A DNA stretch of 64,000 nucleotides from Mycolicibacter algericus DSM 45454 (GTDB lineage: Bacteria; Actinomycetota; Actinomycetes; Mycobacteriales; Mycobacteriaceae): contig NZ_MVHC01000003.1 of the NCBI RefSeq assembly GCF_002086455.1, forward strand, positions 248,001 through 312,000. The letters run 5' to 3'. Below, piece by piece: positions 1-9,102 of this stretch. A model generated the notes under the pieces. The model made no database searches and was not told the DNA's origin. It saw only the letters and a program-made list of their open reading frames with translations. The position numbers were made by a program, and so were the translations under genes. The first letter of the stretch is position 1. Each line of letters begins with the position of its first letter.

Positions 1-185
1 GGCAGAGCCGCCAACTGCTTGCAGGCCGGGTCAACCGGCGCGGCGGCCGTCGAGGTGTCCGTCGACTCCGCCGGTGTCGACGGCGCGGGTGTCTCGGTGC
101 GGTGGGAGCAGGCGGTCGTCAGCGCCGGCAGCAACGCGGCCGCCAACAGCAGACCGGGCAGGTGTCGAGTCGGCGATGCAGGCAT
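1..185 (-). CDS. lpqI: LpqI-like lipoprotein, N-terminus (truncated by window edge)
   Basis: Only the first 61 codons are present; the frame stays open to base 1. The product begins MPASPTRHLPGLL, has a hydrophobic stretch and a lipobox ending LTTAC, then a Thr/Ser/Pro-rich linker, as expected for a Sec-exported lipoprotein acylated on Cys26. The ATG at 185 is the only start codon between an in-frame stop at 198-200 and the signal sequence. In mycobacteria this position, divergent from the Rv0236A/aftD pair, holds lpqI (Rv0237), a family 3 glycosidase that releases N-acetylglucosamine during peptidoglycan recycling. The catalytic domain lies outside the window, so the identity rests on synteny plus the lipobox. 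Confidence 0.8.
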   Translation of the reverse strand, partial: MPASPTRHLPGLLLAAALLPALTTACSHRTETPAPSTPAESTDTSTAAAPVDPACKQLAAL

Positions 186-212
186 CGCACCATGCTGTCA
201 CGGCCGGAACAT

Positions 213-268
213 CGGGGCTCATGCGGCGGCCCCAGCGTCACCTCTTCTTCGCCGAGGATCGCTGAACC
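213..268. repeat. possible copy of a dispersed repeat (resembles the 49.6-kb repeat)
   Basis: This intergenic stretch reads GCTCATGCGGC, then a CTCTTCTTCGCCGAGGATC core, then CTGAACCGC. The same order of blocks (GCTCATGCGGC, CCTCTCCTCCGTCGAGCCTC, CTGAACCGC) occurs at 49601-49664, at the start of the tandem array inside the Rv0210-like gene. The match is by eye and imperfect. It lies in the 188-nt divergent region between lpqI and the Rv0236A-like gene, which must also hold both promoters. Confidence 0.35.
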
Positions 269-373
269 GCATGTGTTTATGCGGCGCGTGCTACGTTGGC
301 GGGCGGGGGTCACCGGGGGCGGTGTTGTTGGTGCCCCGAGATCACGTCGCGGGACTGCGGAAGGAGCCAGACC

Positions 374-547
374 ATGCCTCGGTTCGTGGTACCGGCGGCC
401 ATCAGCATTGTCGTCGGGGTGCTGCTCGGCGCGGCGGCCGTCTTCGGCGTGACCTTGATGGTGCAACAGGACACCAAGCCGCAGATCGCCGGGGGCGACC
501 CACAGTCCTCGGTGCTGAACAGGGTGGAATACGGCAACCGCGGCTGA
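374..547 (+). CDS. small Rv0236A-like membrane/secreted peptide (DUF2613-type)
   Basis: This encodes 57 residues: a short N-terminus, one hydrophobic segment (about residues 6-29, rich in Ala/Val/Gly) and a polar tail. Length, topology and position directly upstream of aftD match Rv0236A, a DUF2613 protein of unknown function. The ATG at 374 follows an AAGGAG at 361-366 with good spacing; a longer frame exists upstream but has no better ribosome site. It ends 49 nt before aftD in the same direction, so co-transcription is likely. Function unknown; probably anchored in or exported across the membrane. Confidence 0.8.
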   Translation: MPRFVVPAAISIVVGVLLGAAAVFGVTLMVQQDTKPQIAGGDPQSSVLNRVEYGNRG

Positions 548-596
548 CCTGCGGACGCCGTCGACTTCCGGCCGTCCGCAGACGGAGTTGCAGGGT

Positions 597-3500
597 GTGA
601 CAATGTTGTCGCGGCGCTGGCTGTGGCTGGTCGGCGCAGTCGCGTTGGCCTGCAGTTTCATCCAGGCGCCCGGCCGAATCTCCCCGGACACCAAACTGGA
701 CCTGACCGCCGATCCGCTGCGGTTCCTGACCCGCGCGGTCAACCTGTGGAGCAGCGAACTGCCGTTCGGTCAGGTGCAGAACCAGGCCTACGGCTACCTC
801 TTCCCGCACGGCGCCTTCTTCCTGCTCGGTGACTTCGTGGGGCTGCCCGGCTGGATCATTCAGCGACTCTGGTGGGCGCTGCTGCTCACGGTGGGTTTCT
901 GGGGTCTGCTGCGGGTGGCCGAGACGTTGCGGCTCGGCACCCCCACGGCACGGCTGATCGGCGCAGCCGCATTCGCGCTGTCGCCGCGGGTGTTGACCAC
1001 CATGGGCTCGATCTCATCGGAAACGCTGCCGATGATGCTGGCCCCGTGGGTACTGCTGCCGGTGATACGCGCGTTGGGCGCGCCGGGTAGCGAGACGCCG
1101 GGACGCCCGGTGCGAGCGCTGGCCGGCCAAGCCGGCGTGGCGGTGGCACTGATGGGCGCGGTCAACGCCGTCGCGACACTGGCCGGTTGCCTGCCGGCGA
1201 TCATCTGGTGGCTGTGTCACCGCCCGAACCGACGCTGGTGGTCCTTCACCGGCTGGTGGCTGCTGGCGCTGGCGCTGGCGGTGACCTGGTGGCTGGTCGC
1301 CCTGCTGTTGCTGGGCCGGGTCAGTCCGCCGTTCCTGGACTTCATCGAATCCGCCGGGGTGACCACCCGGTGGACGTCGCTGACCGAGATACTGCGCGGC
1401 ACCCACAGCTGGACGCCCTTCGTCGCGCCGAACGCCACGGCCGGCGCACCGCTGGTCACCCGCCCGGTGCTGATCCTGGGCACCTGCCTGGTCGCTGCCG
1501 CCGGGCTGGCCGGGCTGACCGGCATGCTGCGCCGGCGACTACCCGGCGCCGGGCGGCTGGTCACCATGCTGCTGATCGGGGTGACGCTGCTGGCGGTGGG
1601 CTACGCGGGCGGGCTGGGTTCGCCGCTGGCACACGCCGTGCAGACCTTCCTCGATGCCGACGGCGCCCCGCTGCGCAACGTGCACAAACTCGAGTCGGTG
1701 ATCCGGCTCCCGCTGGTGCTCGGAGTCACCTATCTGCTGGGCCGTATACCGCTGCCGGGCAGCGCACCGGCAGCGGTGTGGCGGCGTGCCTACGTTCACC
1801 CCGAACACCACAAGACGGCGGCGGTCGGCGTGGTGGTGCTGACCGCGCTGATGGTCAGCACGTCGCTGGCCTGGACCGGCCGGCTCACTCCGCCGGGGAC
1901 ATTTCAGGATCTGCCGCAGCATTGGCGCGACGCCGCCGCCTGGCTCGGCGAACACAACACCGGCGGCCCGACGCCGGGCCGGGTGTTGGTGGTACCGGGG
2001 GCTCCGTTCGCCACTCAGACCTGGGGCACCAGTCACGACGAGCCGCTGCAGGTGCTCAGTGAGACAGCGGGGGGTCCCTGGGGAGTGCGCGACTCCATTC
2101 CGCTGACCCCGCCGCAGACCATCCGGGCGCTGGACTCGGTGCAGCGGCTCTTCGCCGCCGGCCGCCCCTCGGCCGGGCTGGCCGACACCCTTGCCCGCCA
2201 AGGCATTTCCTATCTGGTGGTGCGCAACGACCTCGACCCCGACACCTCGCGGTCGGCCCGGCCGCTGCTGGTTCACCGCGCCGTCGACGGCTCGCCGGGG
2301 CTGCAGCGGGTGGCCCAGTTCGGCAACCCGGTCGGGTCGGGCACGGTGCCCGGATTCGTCTCCGACAGCGGATTGCGCCCGGCCTATCCGGCGATCGAGA
2401 TCTACCGGGTCGGCGAGCCGGCAGCCGGAGCGAACCCGGGCGCACCGTATCTGGCCGACCTCGATGCGATGCCACGCATCGCGGGCGGCCCGGAGGTGCT
2501 GCTGCGGCTCGACGAGCATCGCCGGATGCGCGGCGAGCCGGTGCAGGGTCCGGTACTGATGACGGCCGACGCGCGCCGCGCCGGGCTCGGTGCCCCGCGA
2601 AACGGTGGGATCACCGTCACCGACACGCCGCTGGCCCGCGAGACCGACTACGGCCGCGTCGACGACCACTCATCGACGCTGCGGGCCGCCGGCGACGCCC
2701 GCCACACCCACAGCCGGGTGCCGGACTATCCGACGCCCGGGGCCGCCACGGTGTTCGGCGGCTGGATCGGCGGCCGGATCACCGCGTCCAGTTCGTCCTC
2801 GGACGCCACCGCGCTGCCCGACGTGGCACCGTCGACCTCCCCGGCCGCCGCCATCGACGGCGACTCGGGCACCGCCTGGGTTTCCAACGCGCTGCAGTCG
2901 GCGGTCGGCCAATGGCTGCAAATCGACTTCGACCACCCATTGACCAACGGCACCATCACCGTGACACCCAGCGCGACGGCCGTCGGCGCGCAGGTACGGC
3001 GGATCCAGATCTCCACGGTCAACGGCACCACCACACTGCGGTTCGACCACGCCGGCGAGCCGCTGACCGCCGCGCTGCCCTACGGCGAGACGCCGTGGGT
3101 GCGGATCACCGCGTCGGGAACCGAAGACGGTTCCCCCGGCGTGCAGTTCGGTATCACCGACCTGTCGGTCACCCAGTACGACGCCTCGGGTTACGCGCAT
3201 CCCGTCGACCTGCGCCACACCGCGCTCGTGCCGGCCCCACCGGCGGGTGCGCGAGTGTCGCAATGGGATCTCGGGGCGGGCCTGCCCGGCCGGGCCGGCT
3301 GTGCCGCGGCCTCCGGCGCCGTCCGCTGCGCGGCATCGATGATGCTGGAGCCCGAGGAACCCGCCACCTTCAGCCGAACCCTGAACGTGCCGCAGCCCAT
3401 CTCGGTGACCCCGACGGTATGGGTGCGGCCACGTCAGGGCCCCCACCTGGTCGACCTGATCGCCGAGCCGGGCGCGGCAAGGGCCCGCGGTGACGCCGAC

Positions 3501-4874
3501 GTGCTCGACGTGCTCGGGTCGGCATACGCCGCCGCGGACGGTGATCCGGGCACCGCCTGGACCGCGTCGCAGCGGGTGGTCGCCCACCGCTCCCCGCCGA
3601 CGCTGACCATCACGTTGCCGCGCCCGGTCGAGGTGGCCGGATTGCGGTTCGCCGCCAGTAGGTCCCCGTTGCCGGCGCGGCCCACGCTGGTGGCCATCGA
3701 CCTCGGCTCGGGCCCGCAGGTCCGGGAACTGGCGGACTCCGACGAACATCGGGTAGGGCTGCAGCCGCGGGTGACCGACACCGTCTCGATCAGTCTGCTG
3801 GAGTGGCAGGACGTGATCGACCGCACCGCGATCGGCTTCGACCAGCTCAAACCACCCGGGCTGGCCGAGGTCAGCGTGCTCGGCGCCGACGGCCGCCCGA
3901 TCGCCCCCGCAGACCCCGCCCGCAACCGGGCGCGCCGGGTCACCGTCGACTGCGGCCACGGCCCGATCGTCGCGATCGCCGGCCGGTTCGTGCACACCTC
4001 GATCACTACCACCGTGGGCGCCTTGCTCGATGACGAGCCGGTACGCGCCCAGCCCTGCGATCAGCGACCGATCGCGCTGCCCCCCGGGGCACAGGAACTG
4101 CTGATCAGCCCGGGTTCGGCGTTCGTCGTCGACAGCGCCACGCTGTCCGGGCCGCTGGCAACCCGCGATGGGGGCGGTACCGCGACGACACCCGCCGTCG
4201 TCGGCACCTGGAGCCCCGCCCGGCGCGAGGTGACGGTCTCCGACGCGTCGGCGACCCGGGTGTTGGTCGTTCCGGAGAGCATCAACCGCGGCTGGGTGGC
4301 ACGCACACCCGACGGCAGCCGACTGGTCCCGGTCGCGGTCAACGGTTGGCAGCAGGGCTGGGTGGTGCCCGCCGGTACGGACGGCACGATCACGTTGAGG
4401 TTCGGCCCCAACCGGATGTACCGCCTGGGGATGGCCGGCGGGCTGGCCCTACTGCCGCTGCTGGCCCTGCTGGCCTGGTGGCCGGCACGGCGGATCCGCA
4501 GCCCCGGCCCGCCGGCGCGGCCCTGGCAGCCCAGCCGCGGACAGCTGGGGATCGCCGTGCTCACGGTCGGCACGCTGATCGCCGGTGCCGCCGGCGCCGT
4601 CGTGTTCGGAGCGGCGCTGATCGCGATGTTCGCGCTGCGCCATCGGCAGCGCGCGTTCGACGCGACCCGGCTCGGTTTGAGCTCCGGCGGGCTGATCCTG
4701 GCCGGTGCGGTGTTGTGCCGGCACCCGTGGCGATCGGTGGACGGCTACGCCGGACATTCCGCGGGCGTGCAGCTGGCTGCCCTGGTCTCGGTCGCCGTGC
4801 TGGCTGCGACCGCCGCGGTGGTCAGCAGCGGTGGTCGCGATCCCGGCGAGCCCCCGCGCCGTGCGGGAATGTGA
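597..4874 (+). CDS. aftD: AftD, alpha-(1->3)-arabinofuranosyltransferase
   Basis: A protein of about 1425 residues. The N-terminal part (roughly 1-420) is a polytopic GT-C type membrane domain containing the SPDTKLDLTADPLRFL segment seen in AftD; acidic residues there are expected to be catalytic. A long extracytoplasmic part follows, with two discoidin/carbohydrate-binding-like segments (near residues 735-860 and 960-1090), then C-terminal membrane helices (about 1280-1420). AftD adds arabinofuranose branches from decaprenyl-phosphoryl-arabinose during arabinogalactan and lipoarabinomannan synthesis. Possible starts are TTG 588, GTG 597 and ATG 603; GTG 597 is preferred because GGAG at 583-586 lies 10 nt upstream and the start then matches the M. 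tuberculosis N-terminus. Part of a unit with the upstream small peptide. Confidence 0.95.
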   Translation: MTMLSRRWLWLVGAVALACSFIQAPGRISPDTKLDLTADPLRFLTRAVNLWSSELPFGQVQNQAYGYLFPHGAFFLLGDFVGLPGWIIQRLWWALLLTVGFWGLLRVAETLRLGTPTARLIGAAAFALSPRVLTTMGSISSETLPMMLAPWVLLPVIRALGAPGSETPGRPVRALAGQAGVAVALMGAVNAVATLAGCLPAIIWWLCHRPNRRWWSFTGWWLLALALAVTWWLVALLLLGRVSPPFLDFIESAGVTTRWTSLTEILRGTHSWTPFVAPNATAGAPLVTRPVLILGTCLVAAAGLAGLTGMLRRRLPGAGRLVTMLLIGVTLLAVGYAGGLGSPLAHAVQTFLDADGAPLRNVHKLESVIRLPLVLGVTYLLGRIPLPGSAPAAVWRRAYVHPEHHKTAAVGVVVLTALMVSTSLAWTGRLTPPGTFQDLPQHWRDAAAWLGEHNTGGPTPGRVLVVPGAPFATQTWGTSHDEPLQVLSETAGGPWGVRDSIPLTPPQTIRALDSVQRLFAAGRPSAGLADTLARQGISYLVVRNDLDPDTSRSARPLLVHRAVDGSPGLQRVAQFGNPVGSGTVPGFVSDSGLRPAYPAIEIYRVGEPAAGANPGAPYLADLDAMPRIAGGPEVLLRLDEHRRMRGEPVQGPVLMTADARRAGLGAPRNGGITVTDTPLARETDYGRVDDHSSTLRAAGDARHTHSRVPDYPTPGAATVFGGWIGGRITASSSSSDATALPDVAPSTSPAAAIDGDSGTAWVSNALQSAVGQWLQIDFDHPLTNGTITVTPSATAVGAQVRRIQISTVNGTTTLRFDHAGEPLTAALPYGETPWVRITASGTEDGSPGVQFGITDLSVTQYDASGYAHPVDLRHTALVPAPPAGARVSQWDLGAGLPGRAGCAAASGAVRCAASMMLEPEEPATFSRTLNVPQPISVTPTVWVRPRQGPHLVDLIAEPGAARARGDADVLDVLGSAYAAADGDPGTAWTASQRVVAHRSPPTLTITLPRPVEVAGLRFAASRSPLPARPTLVAIDLGSGPQVRELADSDEHRVGLQPRVTDTVSISLLEWQDVIDRTAIGFDQLKPPGLAEVSVLGADGRPIAPADPARNRARRVTVDCGHGPIVAIAGRFVHTSITTTVGALLDDEPVRAQPCDQRPIALPPGAQELLISPGSAFVVDSATLSGPLATRDGGGTATTPAVVGTWSPARREVTVSDASATRVLVVPESINRGWVARTPDGSRLVPVAVNGWQQGWVVPAGTDGTITLRFGPNRMYRLGMAGGLALLPLLALLAWWPARRIRSPGPPARPWQPSRGQLGIAVLTVGTLIAGAAGAVVFGAALIAMFALRHRQRAFDATRLGLSSGGLILAGAVLCRHPWRSVDGYAGHSAGVQLAALVSVAVLAATAAVVSSGGRDPGEPPRRAGM

Positions 4875-4943
4875 CGACCGACCCGCCGACAAACCTGTCG
4901 CCGGATTCCCACTCACGGGAAGCGCCGACGGTCGCCGGGCCGG

Positions 4944-5882
4944 CTACGGCGCAGCCTCGAGCTTCTCGATCTGGGTGTTGAAAAGTTGCACCAGCTCATC
5001 GGCGTGGGTGGCATCCTCCGACTCGTCATCGCCGGTTCGGAGCCCGATGTCATTGCTGCTGGCAACGACGAGCACGCCGCGGTAGTAGCCGGAGATCGTG
5101 GAGGCGGTGATCGCGATCGGCAGCCGGATGGCCGCCTTGCTGGAACTGGTGATCACCGTCGCGACCGCCCACGACGGCACCCCCTCGGCCTCCAACGGGC
5201 TGAGCTGGATATCAGTGGTGACGCTGCGCCCACCGGACTCGAAGGTCTGCTTGAACGACTGGCATTTGTCCACGAACGCCTTGAGGTCCGGACGGTCCGG
5301 CGTCAGGGCCAGCCGAACCCTCATCGAGTGCAGGCCACCGGGTTGCAGCTTGGCCAACGTGGCCGTCGCCGTCTGGGTGGCGGAACTGGGACTCGAGTAG
5401 AAGTCAGCGCATTCCGGGGGGTCAACGGTCAGATTCGGCATCTCCGAGGGGCTGTCGCCGGCGCTGTTGACGCCGCTGATCCACTTGCCGCCGGAGGGGT
5501 CCGGGAAGGAGGCGCGCTCGACGAGCATGTCCGAGGTCAGCTCGGTGATGTCCGGCTTCCGGGACGGTTTCTCCGCCGCGGTGAAGCGCCCACCCAAGCC
5601 CACCATCAGCCCTAGGCCGACCACGACCGCCGTCGCGGCCGCGGCCAGCGAGAGCCACAGCCGCTTGCGCGAGCCCTGCTCGGGCGCCGGCATCGGCCAC
5701 GGCGCACCGTAGGGCGGATACGGCACCGGGGCGCCACCCGGAGCTGCGCCCTGACCGAAGTCGTCCACCCACAACGGCCAGCCGGGCGGCGGAGGCGGCC
5801 ACGACGGATCCGGCGCCCAGTTCGCGTCCGGCGCCCAGCCGGGCGGCGCAGGCGGCCAGTTGGGCGGAGGGTTGAAACGCAT
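4944..5882 (-). CDS. proline/tryptophan-rich single-pass membrane protein with DUF5642-like extracytoplasmic domain
   Basis: This encodes 312 residues. Residues 1-70 are a cytoplasmic Pro/Trp-rich tail with repeated WPPxPPGW-type motifs. One transmembrane helix follows (about 74-97), then an extracytoplasmic domain (about 100-312) with two cysteines (ECADFY, DKCQSF) resembling DUF5642-type sensor/lipoprotein domains; that assignment is from memory of the family. ATG 5882 is preferred over upstream starts because GGGAG lies just upstream and the Pro-rich head is typical. It is convergent with aftD and divergent from gabD1. In M. tuberculosis this slot holds Rv0235c, a multi-pass protein, so the gene looks like a replacement. 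Function unknown. Confidence 0.7.
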   Translation of the reverse strand: MRFNPPPNWPPAPPGWAPDANWAPDPSWPPPPPGWPLWVDDFGQGAAPGGAPVPYPPYGAPWPMPAPEQGSRKRLWLSLAAAATAVVVGLGLMVGLGGRFTAAEKPSRKPDITELTSDMLVERASFPDPSGGKWISGVNSAGDSPSEMPNLTVDPPECADFYSSPSSATQTATATLAKLQPGGLHSMRVRLALTPDRPDLKAFVDKCQSFKQTFESGGRSVTTDIQLSPLEAEGVPSWAVATVITSSSKAAIRLPIAITASTISGYYRGVLVVASSNDIGLRTGDDESEDATHADELVQLFNTQIEKLEAAP

Positions 5883-5994
5883 CCAGGACTCCCGTATCGA
5901 TGTACTGACGCTGGCTCGTCGCGAGCCTACGCGGTTCGATGGTGGCAGGCTGGACCTACACACCCCACGACGCAGCGCCCCGAAGGAGACTCGC

Positions 5995-7374
5995 GTGCCC
6001 GCAATTGCCACCACCAACCCGGCAACCGGCGAGACGGTCAAGACGTTCACCGCGGCCACTGAAACGCAGATCGAAGCCGCGATCGCCCGCGCGGCGGCCC
6101 GCTTCGCCGACTACCGTCGCACCGATTTCGCCCAGCGCGCCCGCTGGACGCATGCGGCCGCCGACCTGCTGGAGGCTGAAGCCGACGACGTCGCCGCGAT
6201 GATGACGCTGGAGATGGGCAAGACGTTGACCTCGGCCAAGGCCGAAGCACTCAAATGCGTCAAGGGCTTCCGGTTCTACGCCGACCACAGCGAAGCCCTG
6301 CTGGCCGATGAGCCCGCCCCTGACGCCTCGGCGGTCAACGCGTCCAAGGCGTTCGCGCGCTACCAGCCGCTCGGGGTGGTGCTGGCCGTGATGCCGTGGA
6401 ACTTCCCGCTCTGGCAAGCGGTGCGGTTCGCCGCGCCGGCCCTGATGGCCGGCAACGTCGGTCTGCTCAAGCACGCCTCCAATGTGCCGCAGACCGCGCT
6501 GTACCTGGAAGAACTGTTGTCGCGCGCCGGTTTTCCCGACGGCTGTTTCCAGACCCTGCTGATCGGATCGGGCGCCGTGGAGCGGGTGCTGCGCGACCCG
6601 CGGGTGGCGGCGGCGACGCTGACCGGCAGCGAACCGGCCGGACGGTCGGTTGCGGCCATCGCCGGCGACGAGGTGAAACACACGGTGCTGGAGCTGGGCG
6701 GCAGCGACCCGTTCATCGTGATGCCGTCTGCCGACGTGGACGCCGCGGTGACGACCGCGGTCAAGGCCCGGGTACAGAACAACGGCCAATCCTGTATCGC
6801 GGCAAAGCGATTCATCGTCCACACCGACGTCTACGACGACTTCGTCACCGAGTTCACCGCCCAGATGTCGGCGCTGCGGGTCGGCGATCCGACCGACCCG
6901 GACACCGACGTCGGACCGCTGGCCACCGAACAGGGCCGCGACGAGGTGGAACAGCAGGTGGACACCGCGGCGGCGGCCGGCGCGGTGATCCAGTGCGGCG
7001 GGAAGCGGCTCGACCGCCCGGGCTGGTTCTACCCGCCGACCGTGATCACCGACATCACCCGTGACATGGCCCTGTTCACCGAGGAGGTGTTCGGCCCGGT
7101 GGCCTCGGTGTACCGCGTCGCCGACATCGACGAGGCGATCGAGATCGCCAATGCCACCACCTTCGGGCTGGGATCGAACGCCTGGACCCGCGACGACGCC
7201 GAGATCAGCCGGTTCGCCGACGAGATCGAGGCCGGCCAGGTCTTCATCAACGGCATGACGGTGTCCTACCCGGAGTTGCCGTTCGGCGGCATCAAGCGGT
7301 CGGGGTACGGCCGGGAACTGTCCGGCCACGGCATTCGGGAGTTCTGCAACCTCAAAACGGTGTGGGTGGCCTGA
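5995..7374 (+). CDS. gabD1: GabD1, succinate-semialdehyde dehydrogenase (NADP+)
   Basis: The 459-residue protein is near-identical in layout to Rv0234c. It oxidises succinic semialdehyde to succinate, linking the GABA shunt and 2-oxoglutarate decarboxylation to the TCA cycle in the cytosol. The general base is Glu233 in LELGGSDPF and the nucleophile Cys267 in NNGQSCIAAKR. Start GTG 5995 has AAGGAG at 5983-5988 and gives the expected MPAIATTNPATGE N-terminus; the frame is open further upstream without a better start. It is divergent from the Pro-rich membrane protein and convergent with the R2lox gene, 15 nt away. Confidence 0.95.
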   Translation: MPAIATTNPATGETVKTFTAATETQIEAAIARAAARFADYRRTDFAQRARWTHAAADLLEAEADDVAAMMTLEMGKTLTSAKAEALKCVKGFRFYADHSEALLADEPAPDASAVNASKAFARYQPLGVVLAVMPWNFPLWQAVRFAAPALMAGNVGLLKHASNVPQTALYLEELLSRAGFPDGCFQTLLIGSGAVERVLRDPRVAAATLTGSEPAGRSVAAIAGDEVKHTVLELGGSDPFIVMPSADVDAAVTTAVKARVQNNGQSCIAAKRFIVHTDVYDDFVTEFTAQMSALRVGDPTDPDTDVGPLATEQGRDEVEQQVDTAAAAGAVIQCGGKRLDRPGWFYPPTVITDITRDMALFTEEVFGPVASVYRVADIDEAIEIANATTFGLGSNAWTRDDAEISRFADEIEAGQVFINGMTVSYPELPFGGIKRSGYGRELSGHGIREFCNLKTVWVA

Positions 7375-7389
7375 CCCGGGCCGGCCGTC

Positions 7390-8331
7390 TCAGGCGGAGA
7401 CCGCCAGCATCTTGCGGTCTTCGTCGGCGAAGGTGTCCTCCAGCTGTACCGGCGAATAGTCCAGGTCGATCTCGCCGACCGGGCGGCCGCGGGCGCTGCT
7501 GATGGTGCCGAACCGGCGCATCCCCTTGTCCATCGAGTACTGCAGCAGTTCGTCGGAGGACAGTCCGAACGGGACGTCCTCACCGTAGATCTCACTGCCC
7601 TCCGCGTTGTAGCTCACCAACAGCGGCAGGAGTTCGTTCATCCGTGTTTCGAACACCTCCCAGTTGGCGTCGTCGGCGGCGACGTGCCGCCGGCACGTGA
7701 AGGTGCCCCACGCCATGTGCCGTCGCTCGTCGTTGGCGATGTGCCCGATGAGGGCCTGCATGCCCGGAAGTACGCCGCGCTGCACGCAGATCTTGTGCCA
7801 GGCGTAGTAACCGGTCAGCGCCAGCGTGCCCTCGACGAAGTGGTTGTAGGTCACCGCCGCACGTACCTGGCTCGCCGGAGACGGATCGACCGACAGGCCG
7901 GCCAACGATTCCGGCAACTCCTCGTTGAATATCCGCCGGTAGGACGGGAGCGCGTCGAGGTAGCCGTGCAGGTCGTCGGTTATCCCCACCGCGTCCAGCC
8001 ACATTCGGAACACCTGGGTGTGCTTGGCCTCCTCGTACGCGAACTGGGTCAGGTACATCTCGTCGCCGAGTCGGCCTTCGGCGCGCATCGCCGCCATGAA
8101 CGGCTGGATGTCCTGGGTGACCGACTCCTCGCCGGCGATGAACTGCGCACACAGCCGGACGGCGTAATCGCGTTCCCGGTCGGTGAGCGATTCCCAGTCG
8201 TCCCGGTCGCGGGAGAAGTCGATGTCGGCGGGATTCCAGAATTTCGCGTTCCCGCCGGCGAACAGCTTGAGCGGCAGGCTGTCCCAGTTCAGCCCGCCGG
8301 CGGCCAATGAGTCGTAGTGGGTGCGGGTCAT
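7390..8331 (-). CDS. R2-like ligand-binding oxidase (R2lox), Rv0233 type
   Basis: This 313-residue ferritin-like protein belongs to the R2c/R2lox group, which assembles a Mn/Fe cofactor and binds a long-chain fatty-acid-like ligand; it is often misannotated as NrdB. The metal ligands appear at Glu68, Glu101, His104, Glu167, Glu202 and His205. The residues that form the Val-Tyr cross-link in the M. tuberculosis enzyme are present as Val71 and Tyr162, so numbering is collinear with Rv0233. The ATG overlaps the stop of the upstream TetR gene by 4 nt, indicating translational coupling. Physiological substrate unknown; presumably a soluble oxidase acting on a hydrocarbon or lipid. Confidence 0.93.
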   Translation of the reverse strand: MTRTHYDSLAAGGLNWDSLPLKLFAGGNAKFWNPADIDFSRDRDDWESLTDRERDYAVRLCAQFIAGEESVTQDIQPFMAAMRAEGRLGDEMYLTQFAYEEAKHTQVFRMWLDAVGITDDLHGYLDALPSYRRIFNEELPESLAGLSVDPSPASQVRAAVTYNHFVEGTLALTGYYAWHKICVQRGVLPGMQALIGHIANDERRHMAWGTFTCRRHVAADDANWEVFETRMNELLPLLVSYNAEGSEIYGEDVPFGLSSDELLQYSMDKGMRRFGTISSARGRPVGEIDLDYSPVQLEDTFADEDRKMLAVSA

Positions 8332-9011
8332 GGAACTGCCTCCTCGGATTGGTGGCGATGGCGAGTTCTCTCGCCGCCGAATGCCGCGGCCAGCACGGCG
8401 ACCAGCCGGCGGATCGCCAGGGCCGGTTGTTCCGGAGTGTGCTCGTCGAGTCCGAGGACGGGGTCGATGCCGCGGAGGTAAGGGGCCAGCGCCAGGTGCG
8501 GGACGATCAGCAGCAGCAGCGACAGCAGCGCACCGGTGTCGGCGTCGGCACGCAGGTCCCCTCGAGCCTGCGCGTCGTCGACCAGCGGGCGCAGCACCTC
8601 CAGATAGTGACGGTGGACGACGGTCCGCACGCTGATCCGGGCGTCGGTGTCGATCTCCATGCTGGCCGCGGCGTGCAGCGCCCGCTCCCGCGGGTGGTCG
8701 GCGAAGTAGGCGACCCAGACGTCGAGCATGTCGGTGAGGAATTCGAAGAACGGCCGGCTGGGGTCGAGGTCGACGATCCGTCGCTCCATGTAGGAGCGCA
8801 CTCGCTGGCCGGCGGTGTCGGCGACGAACGCGTACAGGTCTGCCTTGTCGGCGAAGTACTGGAACAAGCTGCCCTTGGCGACCTCGGCGCGCCGAGCGAT
8901 GACGTTGAGGCTGCCGTGTGAGAAGCCGCGCGCGCTGAACTCCGCCTCAGCGGCCTCCAGCACGGCGGCCCGGCGCGCCGGGTCGACCCGTCCCCACGTC
9001 ACCGTCGGCAT
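8328..9011 (-). CDS. TetR-family regulator, Rv0232 type
   Basis: The protein has 227 residues with an N-terminal TetR DNA-binding domain (about 12-60; helix-turn-helix around [21 protein letters not shown]) and a C-terminal ligand-binding domain. It is the first gene of a two-gene unit with R2lox, which starts within its last 4 nt, so it most likely autoregulates and controls R2lox. A perfect 15-bp palindrome 18 nt upstream of the start is the likely operator. The ligand is unknown; a fatty-acid derivative would fit the R2lox ligand but that is inference. Confidence 0.9.
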   Translation of the reverse strand: MPTVTWGRVDPARRAAVLEAAEAEFSARGFSHGSLNVIARRAEVAKGSLFQYFADKADLYAFVADTAGQRVRSYMERRIVDLDPSRPFFEFLTDMLDVWVAYFADHPRERALHAAASMEIDTDARISVRTVVHRHYLEVLRPLVDDAQARGDLRADADTGALLSLLLLIVPHLALAPYLRGIDPVLGLDEHTPEQPALAIRRLVAVLAAAFGGERTRHRHQSEEAVP

Positions 9012-9028
9012 CGGACCACCTCACTGGA

Positions 9029-9043
9029 ATGACCACTGGTCAT
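9029..9043. promoter_or_regulatory. perfect palindrome, likely operator of the TetR-R2lox operon
   Basis: ATGACCACTGGTCAT reads identically on both strands around a central C (7-1-7). It lies 18 nt upstream of the TetR start (9011) and fits the TGACC-N-GGTCA shape of many TetR operators. It is the only strong symmetric element in the 91-nt gap between the TetR gene and wrbA. Confidence 0.6.
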
Positions 9044-9102
9044 CGTAATGTGAGGTGCGTCACTCTTCAAGGGTCAGTTGTGCGCCGGGCCTGGCGCCGG
9101 GG

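Noticed and set aside
2670..3995. Long minus-strand open frame opposite aftD
   Set aside because: It has low-complexity Arg/Gly/Asp-rich composition typical of antisense to high-GC genes, and aftD matches its family throughout.
4885..4905. CGACA/TGTCG hairpin between aftD and the Pro-rich gene as terminator
   Set aside because: The stem is only 5 bp with no T tract; too weak to call.
7390..8331. Calling this gene ribonucleotide reductase beta subunit NrdB
   Set aside because: The Val71/Tyr162 cross-link residues and the set of metal ligands identify R2lox; no nrdA partner is present.
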